Assembly: GCA_002354335.1 (NCBI GenBank)
Contig: DELI01000033.1
Coordinates: 227,971 to 291,970 of the forward strand
Source of the DNA: Sphingobacterium sp. UBA2700
GTDB lineage: Bacteria > Bacteroidota > Bacteroidia > Sphingobacteriales > Sphingobacteriaceae
Direction of reading: 5' to 3'
DNA: 64,000 nt
Positions 25,258-33,581 of this stretch are shown here, in pieces. Both the position numbers and the translations under genes were made by a program. Below the pieces are notes generated by a model. The model was not told the DNA's origin. It made no database searches and saw only the letters and a program-made list of their open reading frames with translations. Positions within the stretch are counted from its first letter, which is position 1; each line of letters begins with the position of its first letter.

Positions 25258-26055
25258 TTAATCGATATAAGGATACAAAACTTTTGTTAAATATAGGCCA
25301 CATGCCGGAACGGAAGTCCCCGCCATCGAACGATCCTGACTCGCAATAACTGCTTTTACATGCTCAACAGGCTTTTTCCCTAGACCTACCTCCATCAATG
25401 TTCCCACAATTGCCCGTACCATATTTCTCAAGAAACGATCTGCACTGATATGAAAGATCAACCTGCCATCCTTCATTTCCCACTCAGCACGCGTTATATC
25501 GCAGATATTAGTGAAAACCTGTGTGTTCGACTTACTGAAGCAACTGAAGTCCTGTTTCCCTAAAAGGTCTTTAGCCGCCAAATTCATCTTCTCGATGTCC
25601 GGAACGTCGCGCAATAGCCAAGACTGTAAATGTAAAAAGGGATCTTTTATAAAATGAACATGATATTCATAGCTTCTGGAGCTTGCATCGAAGCGTGCGT
25701 GCGCCTCGCTATCGACCGAAATAAGTCGGTAAACGACAATATCGAAAGGCAATAAAGCATTGAGGGAATGAACGAAACGATCTGCATTTTTAAGGACGGG
25801 CGCAGCACTATCAAAGTGAACAAATAGCTGCTTGGCGTGTACCCCGCTGTCTGTTCTTCCAGCTCCTACCGTTTCTACAGGCTCACGAAGCAAGATCTGC
25901 AAGGCCCCATTTAGCTTTTCCTGCACACTAACGGCATTATCCTGAATCTGCCAACCATGATAGGCAGTGCCATTATACGCAATCTCCAAAAAATAACGTG
26001 TTGATGTTTCTTCCACGCAACAAAGGTACGCAAAACTAGCTTTTACGGAAACCAA
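25258..26055 (-). CDS. truA: tRNA pseudouridine synthase A
   Basis: Isomerises uridines 38-40 in the anticodon arm of tRNAs. The catalytic Asp69 lies in VGAGRTDSGVHAKQLFVHFD; other conserved parts are RYFLEIAYNGTAYHGWQIQ and FLRNMVRAIVGTLMEVGLGK. The first about 15 residues (MVSVKASFAYLCC) do not look like the family; a GTG at codon 14 (VEETSTRYF, about 26016) is a better-looking start, so the true protein may be about 252 residues. First gene of a likely two-gene operon with the ABC exporter. Confidence 0.95.
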   Translation of the reverse strand: MVSVKASFAYLCCVEETSTRYFLEIAYNGTAYHGWQIQDNAVSVQEKLNGALQILLREPVETVGAGRTDSGVHAKQLFVHFDSAAPVLKNADRFVHSLNALLPFDIVVYRLISVDSEAHARFDASSRSYEYHVHFIKDPFLHLQSWLLRDVPDIEKMNLAAKDLLGKQDFSCFSKSNTQVFTNICDITRAEWEMKDGRLIFHISADRFLRNMVRAIVGTLMEVGLGKKPVEHVKAVIASQDRSMAGTSVPACGLYLTKVLYPYID

Positions 26056-26094
26056 AAGGCCGCCGAAACTAAACCCAATTTGAACTGTTTATAG

Positions 26095-26102
26095 TATATT
26101 TG
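26095..26102 (+). promoter_or_regulatory. Candidate -7 box for the DUF4293 gene
   Basis: TATATTTG matches TAnnTTTG, 22 bases before the ATG at 26125. A TTTG occurs 12 bases further upstream, too close for a standard -33 box. Confidence 0.35.
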
Positions 26103-26124
26103 TACATATACTTAAAATTAAACT

Positions 26125-26598
26125 ATGATACAGCGTATTCAAACCGTATGGTTATTATTATCTAGCCTTGTACTTTTCGCGCTCTTCCTGTTCCCTTATG
26201 TGAGTTATATAGACTTGGTTGGACTGGGAAAAAACATTTATGTTTCGGGGGTTTACTCATCGGTAAACAACGTAGCAACCAAAGAATCCACATTTCTGTT
26301 GATGACAATCGCTACGGTCGTATTAGCATTGATCCCGTTGTTCATCATCTTTAAGTACAAAAACCGCAAAACACAATTATCGCTTATCCTAGTTCAGGTT
26401 ATTCTAATTTGTTTATTTGCTATTTGGATGTTCATCTCAGCAAACAATATCCTGAGCCTGATCAACCAAAGCATTGGTGCTAATAACATTGGTATTGGTT
26501 TCTTCCTATTGCCAGTTTCTATTCTGTTTTTAGGCTTGGCCATCCGTGGTATTCGTAATGATAATAAGTTGATTAAATCTGCGGATAGACTGCGATAA
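26125..26598 (+). CDS. DUF4293 family membrane protein
   Basis: 157 residues with four hydrophobic segments at about 8-28, 54-74, 81-104 and 117-140. The start MIQRIQTVWLLLSSLVLFALFLFPYVSY is characteristic of DUF4293, a Bacteroidota family of unknown function. Paralogs are often next to truA or rho in this phylum, and truA is indeed divergent here. It is followed after 12 bases by a secreted protein gene, so the two form an operon. Confidence 0.88.
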   Translation: MIQRIQTVWLLLSSLVLFALFLFPYVSYIDLVGLGKNIYVSGVYSSVNNVATKESTFLLMTIATVVLALIPLFIIFKYKNRKTQLSLILVQVILICLFAIWMFISANNILSLINQSIGANNIGIGFFLLPVSILFLGLAIRGIRNDNKLIKSADRLR

Positions 26599-26610
26599 TC
26601 CCTTTACGCC

Positions 26611-27078
26611 ATGAAGCAAGTTCTATTAGCTATATTTTTTATAGGTCTTTTTGCTGCACCTCACTATTTGAGGGCACAAGTTGCTGAAGATCCAAGTGTT
26701 CAGGTAGTGAATGAAATTCAGTTCGACCTGAAGTCTGTGAAGACGGTCGCTGACACGCTAGTGATTGATCTTTTCGCCATTTCTTACGAAAAGAATCCGC
26801 GCGAATTCCGCCTCAATGTTTTCGGATCCAACCTAACGGATGCCGATGGAAAGGAACATTTCCTAACTTCTGTACAAGTTGGAAGGGTAATTGTTAATAT
26901 CGCAGACCGACAGAACTACCTCAACTACCTGCTAAATCAAGATGTTCCTGTAGCCATCCAGCTGAAGTTAGCACCCGCAACGGATGCCATAAAAAAAGCA
27001 AAGCAAGTAACGCTGGTCTTTGCAGACTTTGAAGAAGAAGGAAAGTTTGTCGAAGCGATTGTTGGGATTAGACAATAG
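26611..27078 (+). CDS. Secreted protein of unknown function
   Basis: 155 residues. A signal peptide ends near residue 23 (HYLRAQ). The mature protein is a compact, beta-rich domain with repeated acidic patches (EIQFDLKSVKTVADTLVIDLFAISYEKNPREFRLNVFG) and no cysteine. I do not recognise a family. It is in an operon with the DUF4293 gene and is followed by repeat copy 4. Confidence 0.7.
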   Translation: MKQVLLAIFFIGLFAAPHYLRAQVAEDPSVQVVNEIQFDLKSVKTVADTLVIDLFAISYEKNPREFRLNVFGSNLTDADGKEHFLTSVQVGRVIVNIADRQNYLNYLLNQDVPVAIQLKLAPATDAIKKAKQVTLVFADFEEEGKFVEAIVGIRQ

Positions 27079-27079
27079 A

Positions 27080-27279
27080 GTTTAGATGTTAGATATTAGA
27101 CGTTAGACATTAGATATTAGCGTATGCGGGATCGGATTGAGGAATTGAATATACACATTAAAATGAGGTCGATTGAATACTAATCTTACTCAATAATACA
27201 TAGAAAAAGGGGCTATTTGCGTAGCCCCTTTTTTGTATTCCGTTAGCTCTAATGTCTTAAATCTAACGTCTAATATCTA
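27080..27279. repeat. Nested inverted-repeat element, copy 4
   Basis: Between convergent genes. The left arm (27081-27120: GTTTAGATGTTAGATATTAG, then ACGTTAGACATTAGATATTA) is complementary to the right arm (27244-27279: CTCTAATGTCTTAAATCTAA, then CGTCTAATATCTAA). The centre holds a terminator and no ORF. This copy lacks the CTTGAACCAGG module. Confidence 0.85.
27203..27236. terminator. Bidirectional terminator within repeat copy 4
   Basis: AAAAGGGGCTA (27205-27215) pairs with TAGCCCCTTTT (27222-27232); T-runs follow on both strands, so it can serve both convergent genes. Confidence 0.87.
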
Positions 27280-27280
27280 A

Positions 27281-29407
27281 TTAATTTAATCCTCTTTTCA
27301 CCATTAAGTGTACAGGGTTTGGATCTGCTCCGCGGAATTTGCGGTACATTTCGGCAGGGTTTCCAGTTCCACCTTTTTCTAGGATGTTGCTACGGAATGC
27401 TGCTGCTGTTCCTTGGTCGTAAAGACCTTTTTCTTTGAATGCTGCGAAAGCATCAGCGTCTAATACTTCAGACCAGATATAGCTATAGTATCCTGCAGAG
27501 TAACCTCCTGAGAAGATATGTTGGAAGTAAGTACTTCTATAGCGAGGGATGATCGCATCGATTAATCCGATTTTCGACATCGCTGCTTTTTCGAAATCAT
27601 TCGCTTTCGCTGCGATTGGTGCAGTTGCCGCGTGGTAGTTCATATCCAAGATAGAAGCCGCAAGGTATTCTACGGTTGCAAAACCTTGATCGAAAGTACC
27701 TGCTTTTTGCATTTTCTCAATCAATGCATCAGGGATAGCTTCTTTCGTTTGGTAGTGTTTTGCATAGGATTTCAATACTTCAGGATCTCCAGCCCAGTTT
27801 TCCATAATCTGAGACGGCAACTCTACGAAGTCGCGTGGAACGGATGTTCCTGCTAAACTTCTATGCTTTACATTAGAGAATAAGCCGTGCAATGCATGTC
27901 CGAATTCATGGAATAATGTTGTTGCTTCATCGAATGTTAATAATGCAGGGTTATCACCTACAGGCTTCGTGAAGTTACATACAATAGAGATTACCGGAGC
28001 TACGCGCTTTCCGTCTTTTCTGCTTTGTCCTCGGTAAGAAGTCATCCATGCCCCCGAGCGTTTTGACTCGCGAGGGAAGAAGTCTGCATATAACAATCCT
28101 AGGTGTGATCCGTCTTTATCGCGAACCTCATATACTTCAACTTCTGGGTGGTAAACCGGCACATTGTTCAATGCTACGAAGCTGATGCCCCATAATTTCT
28201 TAGCTGTTTCAAATGCACCTTCGCGCACTGCTGGCAAGCTGAAATAAGGCTTGATCTCCTCTTCGTTCAACGCGTATCTAGCTTTACGGATTTTCTCTTG
28301 GTAATAACGCCAATCGTATGGAGCTACAGTGAAAGTATCTTTTGCTGCGGCAATTTCCTTTTGGATATCCGCTGCTTCTGTCTTCGCTTTCGCTAGCGCA
28401 GGAGCCCATAATTTGTTCAACAGATTGTTAACATTCGTTGGATTCTCAGCCATCGACTCTTCCAATACATAAGCTGCATGTGAAGAATAGCCCAATAACT
28501 TCGCTTTTTCTAAACGTAGATTTGCAATTTTAACCAATGTCTCTTTATTGTCTTGGTCATTGCCGTTGTTTCCACGCATCTGATAGGCTTCCCAAATTTG
28601 CTTGCGCAATTCACGGTTATCAGCATATTGAAGGAAAGGCATGATTGAGGGGTTTTGCAATGTAAATACCCATTTACCTTCTTTTCCTTTAGCTTTTGCT
28701 TCGTTGGCTGCCGCTGTCTTCAATTCCTCCGGCAAACCAGCTAAATCTTCTGCTTTATCCACAACTAATTCGTAAGCATTAAGCTCGTTCAATAAGTTTT
28801 GACCATACTGAGTAGTCAACACAGATAGATCTGCATTGATTTTCTTTAATTTCTCTTTATCTGCTTCCTTCAAGTTTGCACCCGAACGAACGAAATCTTT
28901 ATATGTTTCTTCTAATAACTTTTGGTCTTCAGCGTCTAAACCTAGCTCCGCTTTTTTCGCGTATACCGCTTTAACACGATCAAATAATTTTGGATTTAAA
29001 GAAATCTCATCGCTATGCGCAGACATCACAGGAGCCATGTCTTTGGCAATAGCCTGAATCGTATCGTTGGTATTTGCTGAATTCAAGTTATAGAAAACCG
29101 TAGAAACGCGGTTCAACAACTGTCCGGCATTCTCTAATGCTAAAATTGTATTTTCAAAAGATGCCTCTTCTGCGTTATTTAAGATGGAGTCTACTTCGGC
29201 ATTGTGAACAGACAGGGCCTCTTTGAAAGCCGGTCTGAAATGCTCATCCTTAATCTGATCAAATGGAGGAACTTCAAATGGAGTTTCGTATGCCGTTAAT
29301 AATGGGTTTTTCAAGTCTTCTTGTTTTTCTTTACTCTCTTGATTGTTACACCCTACAACTAAGCTTGCGACAATAGCCAGGTAGGGTAGAAAACGTTTTT
29401 TGTTCAT
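27281..29407 (-). CDS. M3-family metallopeptidase lipoprotein (Dcp-like)
   Basis: Start chosen at 29407 (MNKKRFLPYLAIVASLVVGC), giving a clean lipoprotein signal with Cys20; upstream in-frame residues are not needed. The zinc motif HEFGH is at H500-H504 (FHEFGHALHGLFS), with the downstream family motifs DFVELPSQIMENWA and FSGGYSAGYYSYIWSEVLDADAF. Length of about 708 fits peptidyl-dipeptidase Dcp and oligopeptidase relatives. It should cut oligopeptides in the periplasm. A shared terminator ends it in repeat copy 4. Monocistronic. Confidence 0.93.
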   Translation of the reverse strand: MNKKRFLPYLAIVASLVVGCNNQESKEKQEDLKNPLLTAYETPFEVPPFDQIKDEHFRPAFKEALSVHNAEVDSILNNAEEASFENTILALENAGQLLNRVSTVFYNLNSANTNDTIQAIAKDMAPVMSAHSDEISLNPKLFDRVKAVYAKKAELGLDAEDQKLLEETYKDFVRSGANLKEADKEKLKKINADLSVLTTQYGQNLLNELNAYELVVDKAEDLAGLPEELKTAAANEAKAKGKEGKWVFTLQNPSIMPFLQYADNRELRKQIWEAYQMRGNNGNDQDNKETLVKIANLRLEKAKLLGYSSHAAYVLEESMAENPTNVNNLLNKLWAPALAKAKTEAADIQKEIAAAKDTFTVAPYDWRYYQEKIRKARYALNEEEIKPYFSLPAVREGAFETAKKLWGISFVALNNVPVYHPEVEVYEVRDKDGSHLGLLYADFFPRESKRSGAWMTSYRGQSRKDGKRVAPVISIVCNFTKPVGDNPALLTFDEATTLFHEFGHALHGLFSNVKHRSLAGTSVPRDFVELPSQIMENWAGDPEVLKSYAKHYQTKEAIPDALIEKMQKAGTFDQGFATVEYLAASILDMNYHAATAPIAAKANDFEKAAMSKIGLIDAIIPRYRSTYFQHIFSGGYSAGYYSYIWSEVLDADAFAAFKEKGLYDQGTAAAFRSNILEKGGTGNPAEMYRKFRGADPNPVHLMVKRGLN

Positions 29408-29566
29408 TATTAGTTGTTTTAATTCAATTTTTGTGCAAAGGTAATTATTATTTAAAGAAACACACCACAAAGGTATTCTTTTGACCTATCGGAAATATGC
29501 TAATTTTTTTTGACATTTGATGTAACAATAGCACCTATTAAGCGTCTAACTGACAAAGTATTAAAG

Positions 29567-30655
29567 ATGAAATCATTTTTTTGGTGGTGCGCGGGTGTCC
29601 ATCGCGACACATTAGAAAGGTATCCTGAGGAACAGAACAAGTATATCAGCATCGGTGCGACTATATTCTTCACCGGATTATTTGCAGCGTTGGCGGGTGG
29701 ATATGCCTTATATTTTGTTTTTAGCGGAAGCCCTTTTGCCCTCCTATACGCCCTTGTTTTCGGACTTATTTGGGGACTGGCAATTTTCAATTTAGACCGA
29801 TATATTGTACTCAGTATTGACAAAAGCCGTTCCGGAGGCATGCAGTTTCTGCAAGCCTTGCCGCGTATTCTATTGGCGATCCTTATCGGTTTGATTATCT
29901 CACGTCCTTTAGAACTTAAAATATTCGATAAGGAAATCCGCGAATACCTGCGCACCGAATATCTGGTGCAACAGAACGCTAAGATCGACACACTGAACAA
30001 AACATTTGAGAATAAGTATTTGGTTGAATATGGACAGCTTAATGCGTTAAAAACACAAGCTGACTCTTTAGAGTCTTCCATTAAAACCTCACGCCAACAG
30101 CTGAATCATGAAATATTCGGAACTAAAACCGATGAAACTTCCGGTGTGATGGGCTATGGACCGTATGCGAAGATGAAAGAGGGTTCGTTGAATCAGCAAC
30201 AGGTCTATTTAGACACCTTACGAAGCCGGATACAACAAAAGGAATCATCCTTGTTGCAGCGGAAATCGGCGGAGGGCTTGATGGATCAACGCATATTATC
30301 CGATCGTTCCTTGGACAGTGCAGTGAATGTAGCAGGCTTTGCCGATCGAAATGCAGCGCTTAGCAACCTGCATAAGAAACCCGATGGAACAGTCAATAAG
30401 TCCACCGAATATGCGGTGATCTTTATTGCTCTTTTATTTATTTTCTTCGAATGTCTTCCCGTTTTTGTGAAGCTTATGAGCGGACGGGATGCTTACGATA
30501 ATGCGCTGAAAAATCAGAAAGAAATCCACGAGTATGAGTCAGATACAAGCGTACGGGTCGAAAAAACTGCGATTGATAAAATTGAAGATTATCGGGTCGA
30601 TGCCTCCATCAAACGACGTATGGACAAGTTGAGCGAGGAATTCTCAAATTCGTAA
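29567..30655 (+). CDS. DUF4407 family membrane protein
   Basis: I placed the start at the ATG at 29567 (MKSFFWWCAGVHRDTLERYP), as the upstream in-frame start is a TTG in a T-run. The motif FFWWCAGV is the start of DUF4407. Four membrane segments are visible: about 28-50, 56-78, 95-118 and near 300-320. Between them lies a long coiled-coil region (about residues 135-290, KTQADSLESSIKTSRQQLNHE; RSRIQQKESSLLQRKSAEG), and the C-terminus is charged. Function is unknown. Monocistronic with its own terminator. Confidence 0.88.
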   Translation: MKSFFWWCAGVHRDTLERYPEEQNKYISIGATIFFTGLFAALAGGYALYFVFSGSPFALLYALVFGLIWGLAIFNLDRYIVLSIDKSRSGGMQFLQALPRILLAILIGLIISRPLELKIFDKEIREYLRTEYLVQQNAKIDTLNKTFENKYLVEYGQLNALKTQADSLESSIKTSRQQLNHEIFGTKTDETSGVMGYGPYAKMKEGSLNQQQVYLDTLRSRIQQKESSLLQRKSAEGLMDQRILSDRSLDSAVNVAGFADRNAALSNLHKKPDGTVNKSTEYAVIFIALLFIFFECLPVFVKLMSGRDAYDNALKNQKEIHEYESDTSVRVEKTAIDKIEDYRVDASIKRRMDKLSEEFSNS

Positions 30656-30693
30656 ATTTTAAACATCTCATTTTAAAATATTTAGATAGCATT

Positions 30694-30722
30694 GAGCGAC
30701 AAATACTTGTCGCTCTTTTTTG
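30694..30722 (+). terminator. Terminator of the DUF4407 gene
   Basis: GAGCGACAA (30694-30702) pairs perfectly with TTGTCGCTC (30707-30715), 4-nt loop, followed by TTTTTT. Confidence 0.9.
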
Positions 30723-30753
30723 CTATTGGCGTTATTTTTGAATAGCTTATAGG

Positions 30754-30774
30754 CAGATTACGGATCGTAATCTG
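30754..30774. promoter_or_regulatory. Palindromic operator candidate ahead of the racemase gene
   Basis: CAGATTACG (30754-30762), spacer GAT, CGTAATCTG (30766-30774): a perfect 9-bp inverted repeat whose second half ends 29 bases before the ATG at 30804. There is no T-run, so it is not a terminator; the position suits a repressor or activator site. Confidence 0.5.
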
Positions 30775-30803
30775 ATGTTTTGTTAAATAAAAAAGAACGC
30801 GTT

Positions 30804-31556
30804 ATGATTGGAATTATTGGAGGTCTAGGACCGTTAGCAGGGATTGATATTGTTAGGAAAATCATTGAGGAGACCAATGCACAGAATGACCAAGGCCATC
30901 TACCTGTTCTCTTATCCTCACAACCCAACAAGATTCCCAATAGGGTTGACTATTTATTAGGACTTGAACCTCGAAATCCAGGAATTGATATCGCCAATAT
31001 TGCTATGGATTTGGAAAAAGCGGGAGCTTCTGTTATTGGAATGCCGAGCAATACCGCACATACGAGCCCCATCTTCGATACGGTTAAAACCGAATTGAAT
31101 CGACAAGGTTCTCAAGTTAGGTTTCTCAATATGATTGATGAAGTCGCCGACTACATCAATGATGTTTATCCCGGAAAAGCCGTCTCAGTCCTGGTTACCA
31201 ACGGCACAAAGAACAACGGCTTATATAAAAACAGTTTAGAGGCAAAAGGAATTCCATTTATCGATAGCACAGAAAGCCTGCAGGAAAAGATTCACGAGGC
31301 CATTTACGATAAGACTTACGGCTTGAAACATGTTTCCTCGCCCGTAACGAACCGTGCACACGACGCGCTAGTCGCGGCAATACTAGAGCTGAAAGGCCAG
31401 GGAGCAGAACTGATTATTATGGGTTGCACGGATATCCCTATGGCATTGCGGGAAAAATCCTATTATGGATTACCTGTACTGGACCCTAATCGAATCCTAG
31501 CACGCGCTTTGATCAGAACCCAAGATGCCTCTAAATTAAAAGAAGATATTCTTTAA
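30804..31556 (+). CDS. Aspartate/glutamate racemase-family protein with Ser at first catalytic site
   Basis: 250 residues from the ATG at 30804 (MIGIIGGLGPLAGIDIVRKI). It has the two-domain fold of Asp/Glu racemases: the phosphate-like loop GGLGPLAG, the first active-site motif GMPSNTAHTSP and the second MGCTDIPMAL. Two-cysteine racemases carry Cys in the first motif (MPCNT); here it is Ser82, while the second cysteine, C208, is intact. Some L-specific racemases in this family have a non-Cys residue there, so it may be a one-sided racemase or a different isomerase. It sits alone between the DUF4407 and ecotin genes, behind a palindrome. Confidence 0.85.
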   Translation: MIGIIGGLGPLAGIDIVRKIIEETNAQNDQGHLPVLLSSQPNKIPNRVDYLLGLEPRNPGIDIANIAMDLEKAGASVIGMPSNTAHTSPIFDTVKTELNRQGSQVRFLNMIDEVADYINDVYPGKAVSVLVTNGTKNNGLYKNSLEAKGIPFIDSTESLQEKIHEAIYDKTYGLKHVSSPVTNRAHDALVAAILELKGQGAELIIMGCTDIPMALREKSYYGLPVLDPNRILARALIRTQDASKLKEDIL

Positions 31557-31626
31557 ACCTTTCCGTTCAAATTGACTCTTAACTTATAATATTTGGTTAT
31601 ATTAATTAAAATTTTCACAAATCTAT

Positions 31627-32139
31627 ATGTGTAAAAGAAAAATATTTCAGTTATTTGCAACATTGGCCGTTGCATTAACATTCGCTCTCTCCAATACTAT
31701 GGCACAAGAAACCATTGCTAAGGTAGATACCGACATCTTCCCAAAAGCGGAAAAAGGCTATAAGAAAATGATCATCGAAGTGCCTTATTCCGATCGCGAC
31801 GATTCTAAACGCATCGAATTTAGCGTAGGGAAATACATGGAGGTCCACGGTTGTAACCATTTCGGATTGCAAGGACAGACAGAGGTAAAGGATTTGCAGG
31901 GTTGGGGATATCAATATTATATCTTCAAGACAAAGGGAGACATCATTGGAACCCAAATGGGTTGTCCTGACATGCCAAAACGCAACCTCTTTGTGTCCGC
32001 GGCTCCTACAAACCTACGATACAACGGCAAAATGCCGATCGTGATCTACGTTCCGGAAGAATACACGGTACAGTTTAAGATTTTCACAACGACAGATGAG
32101 GTCTACCAAGCGGCAGAAGCTCCGTCGAAATCGAAATAA
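31627..32139 (+). CDS. eco: Ecotin-family serine protease inhibitor
   Basis: 170 residues with a signal peptide ending at NTMAQ (residue 27). The mature part follows ecotin closely: FPKAEKGYKKMIIEVP, VEVHGCN-type loop, LQGWGYQYYIF, GTQMGCPD, LRYNGKMPIVIYVPE. C76 and C113 should form the disulfide that supports the reactive-site loop. Aligning from memory with the E. coli inhibitor, whose P1-P1' pair is Met84-Met85, the equivalent residues are Gln110-Met111. It should act in the periplasm against foreign serine proteases. Its last 13 codons are repeated downstream at 34371. Confidence 0.88.
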   Translation: MCKRKIFQLFATLAVALTFALSNTMAQETIAKVDTDIFPKAEKGYKKMIIEVPYSDRDDSKRIEFSVGKYMEVHGCNHFGLQGQTEVKDLQGWGYQYYIFKTKGDIIGTQMGCPDMPKRNLFVSAAPTNLRYNGKMPIVIYVPEEYTVQFKIFTTTDEVYQAAEAPSKSK

Positions 32140-32290
32140 CGAAATTAAATCCTATGAAACATGCAAAACCTGGACAGCATTATGTTGTTAAGGTTTTTTT
32201 ATGAACCTACTGCCGAAAAGTTTTGCACTTCATAGCTTTTGTTGTCAGCGCAACGTCTAAAATCTATCGCCCGATATCTTTTGTCCCTTT
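32099..32290 (+). repeat. Direct repeat A flanking an insert
   Basis: About 192 bp, covering the last codons of the ecotin gene (VYQAAEAPSKSK) and its 3' region up to a repeat-family right arm (CGTCTAAAATCTATCG). The partner copy is at 34369-34561; by eye they differ at about 15 positions, including one indel. The copies are in the same orientation and enclose the relic of a nutrient-uptake locus. Confidence 0.88.
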
Positions 32291-32846
32291 TGCAGTTTTC
32301 GTTGATTTTGATTGCAACTTATAAAGTCTAAACGCTAGAAAGAGAAAAGGTATCAAGCGAGGAAACTCAGGTAGCTTCCGAACAGATTATTTTGAAACCA
32401 ACAATCATCTTGTGGACTTCATCAACTATTCCACAATCTCTATTTTTAAATATTCATCCCACATCTCCTTCAGACGCGCCTATTAGGTCCCGTTTTTGGC
32501 TTGAAACGTAAACATATTTTGTCTAATGTAAAATATATATATTCCATTTCATTCAATGAATTTTCGATATTGATAAATGGGGATTTTAAATTTTGACAAA
32601 ACTTTTCGAAAAAAATTAAAATTTATAAAAATTCCACACGTTATTGTTAATATTTTTAAAAAAATATTAAACAGATTTATTAACATAAAATAAATCAAAA
32701 ATTCATCTTATCGTTATACTGCATTGTTGTCGAATTTGAAAATATAAGTTAATCCATTAGTTTTGACGCACTAATTATTAACAGGGGGACTATCAAATCC
32801 CTCCTATTTAACGCTAATTATTAACAAATTATATTGCCAAATTCAC
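32291..32846 (+). other. A+T-rich untranslated leader of the relic SusC gene
   Basis: 556 bases with no usable ORF. The second half is strongly A+T-rich, with long T and A runs near 32590-32700. The 12-mer CTAATTATTAAC occurs twice (about 32770-32781 and 32813-32824), flanking a G5/C-rich segment just before the SusC start. This resembles the long leaders upstream of active SusC genes and is probably the promoter region of the inactivated gene. Confidence 0.5.
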
Positions 32847-33413
32847 ATGAAAATAACCAAGTTATTACTGCTGATGGTTGGTTTACTAACTAGTCATTGG
32901 CTTTGTGCTCAAAACCGAGAGATTACGGGAAAAGTAATGTCGGAATCTGATTCATCTTTACTTATCGGGGCAACGATTAGTATTCCAACGACCAACATTG
33001 CTGCAGGATCTGATGCAAAAGGGGAATTCAGGATTTCAGTTCCTAATAATTTTAAGACATTAAGTTTTGTGATGGTAGGATACAACACTCAAGTAATTGA
33101 TATCCAAAACAAAACCTACGTGGAAGTATACTTGAAGTCCAAAGACGAAGTCATTGAAGATGTCGTTGTAACGGCTTTTAACACCAAAGTCAAGAAAACG
33201 GATTTAATTGGCTCAGTCACGACTGTTAACACGAAGGATTTAAAAGTTCCATCCAACAATTTAACGACGGCACTCGCTGGACGTGTAGCCGGTATGATTG
33301 CCTATCAAACTACAGGTGAACCCGGGAATGATAATGCATCATTCTTTATCCGTGGTGTAAGTTCATTTGGCTCCGGGAAAGTCGATCCACTAATCCTTAT
33401 CCCACAGGTATGA
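32847..33413 (+). pseudogene. SusC/RagA-family transporter, truncated N-terminal relic
   Basis: 188 residues where about 1000 are expected. It has a signal peptide (ends WLCAQ), the carboxypeptidase-regulatory-like domain (ITGKVMSESDSSLLIGATISIPTT), the TonB-box region (EDVVVTAFNTKVKKTDLIGSV) and the beginning of the plug (NNLTTALAGRVAGMIAYQTTGEPG, FFIRGVSSFGSGKVDPLILI). The plug then breaks at LILI, where IDGV would be expected, and the frame ends four codons later. The sequence joins directly to the tail of another gene, so an internal deletion is likely, not a sequencing frameshift. Confidence 0.85.
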
Positions 33414-33580
33414 GTGCCGCAGAACAAGTGACCTATGCATCCGTTACAGGTGAGGATTTTATTATCGAAAATACTGCTCCAGCTTATCGTTATTACAGAG
33501 TAGCTATTAAAAGTGTGTGGGCAGGATGGCCAGATTTCGCTATTGATGAAATGACATTTTTTGGAATTTATGAAGACTAA
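33410..33580 (+). pseudogene. DUF5000-like lipoprotein, C-terminal relic
   Basis: 56 codons starting at the ATG that overlaps the SusC stub stop. The peptide AYRYYRVAIKSVWAGWPDFAIDEMTFFGIYED looks like the end of a DUF5000/F5-F8 type C surface lipoprotein, which normally follows SusC and SusD in such loci. The reading frame continues a few codons upstream (IPTG) into the SusC stub, marking the deletion junction at about 33398-33405. Lost between them: most of SusC, all of SusD and most of this gene. Family assignment is tentative because so little remains. Confidence 0.6.
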
Positions 33581-33581
33581 C

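Noticed and set aside
29500-30081. 193-residue ORF antisense to the DUF4407 gene
   Set aside because: It is a shadow of the DUF4407 frame; its composition (many Ser, Arg, Cys) is typical of antisense reading and it has no start context.
32291-32846. Riboswitch in the long leader of the SusC relic
   Set aside because: No known riboswitch core (cobalamin, TPP, SAM) could be recognised; the A+T-rich runs are better explained as promoter DNA.
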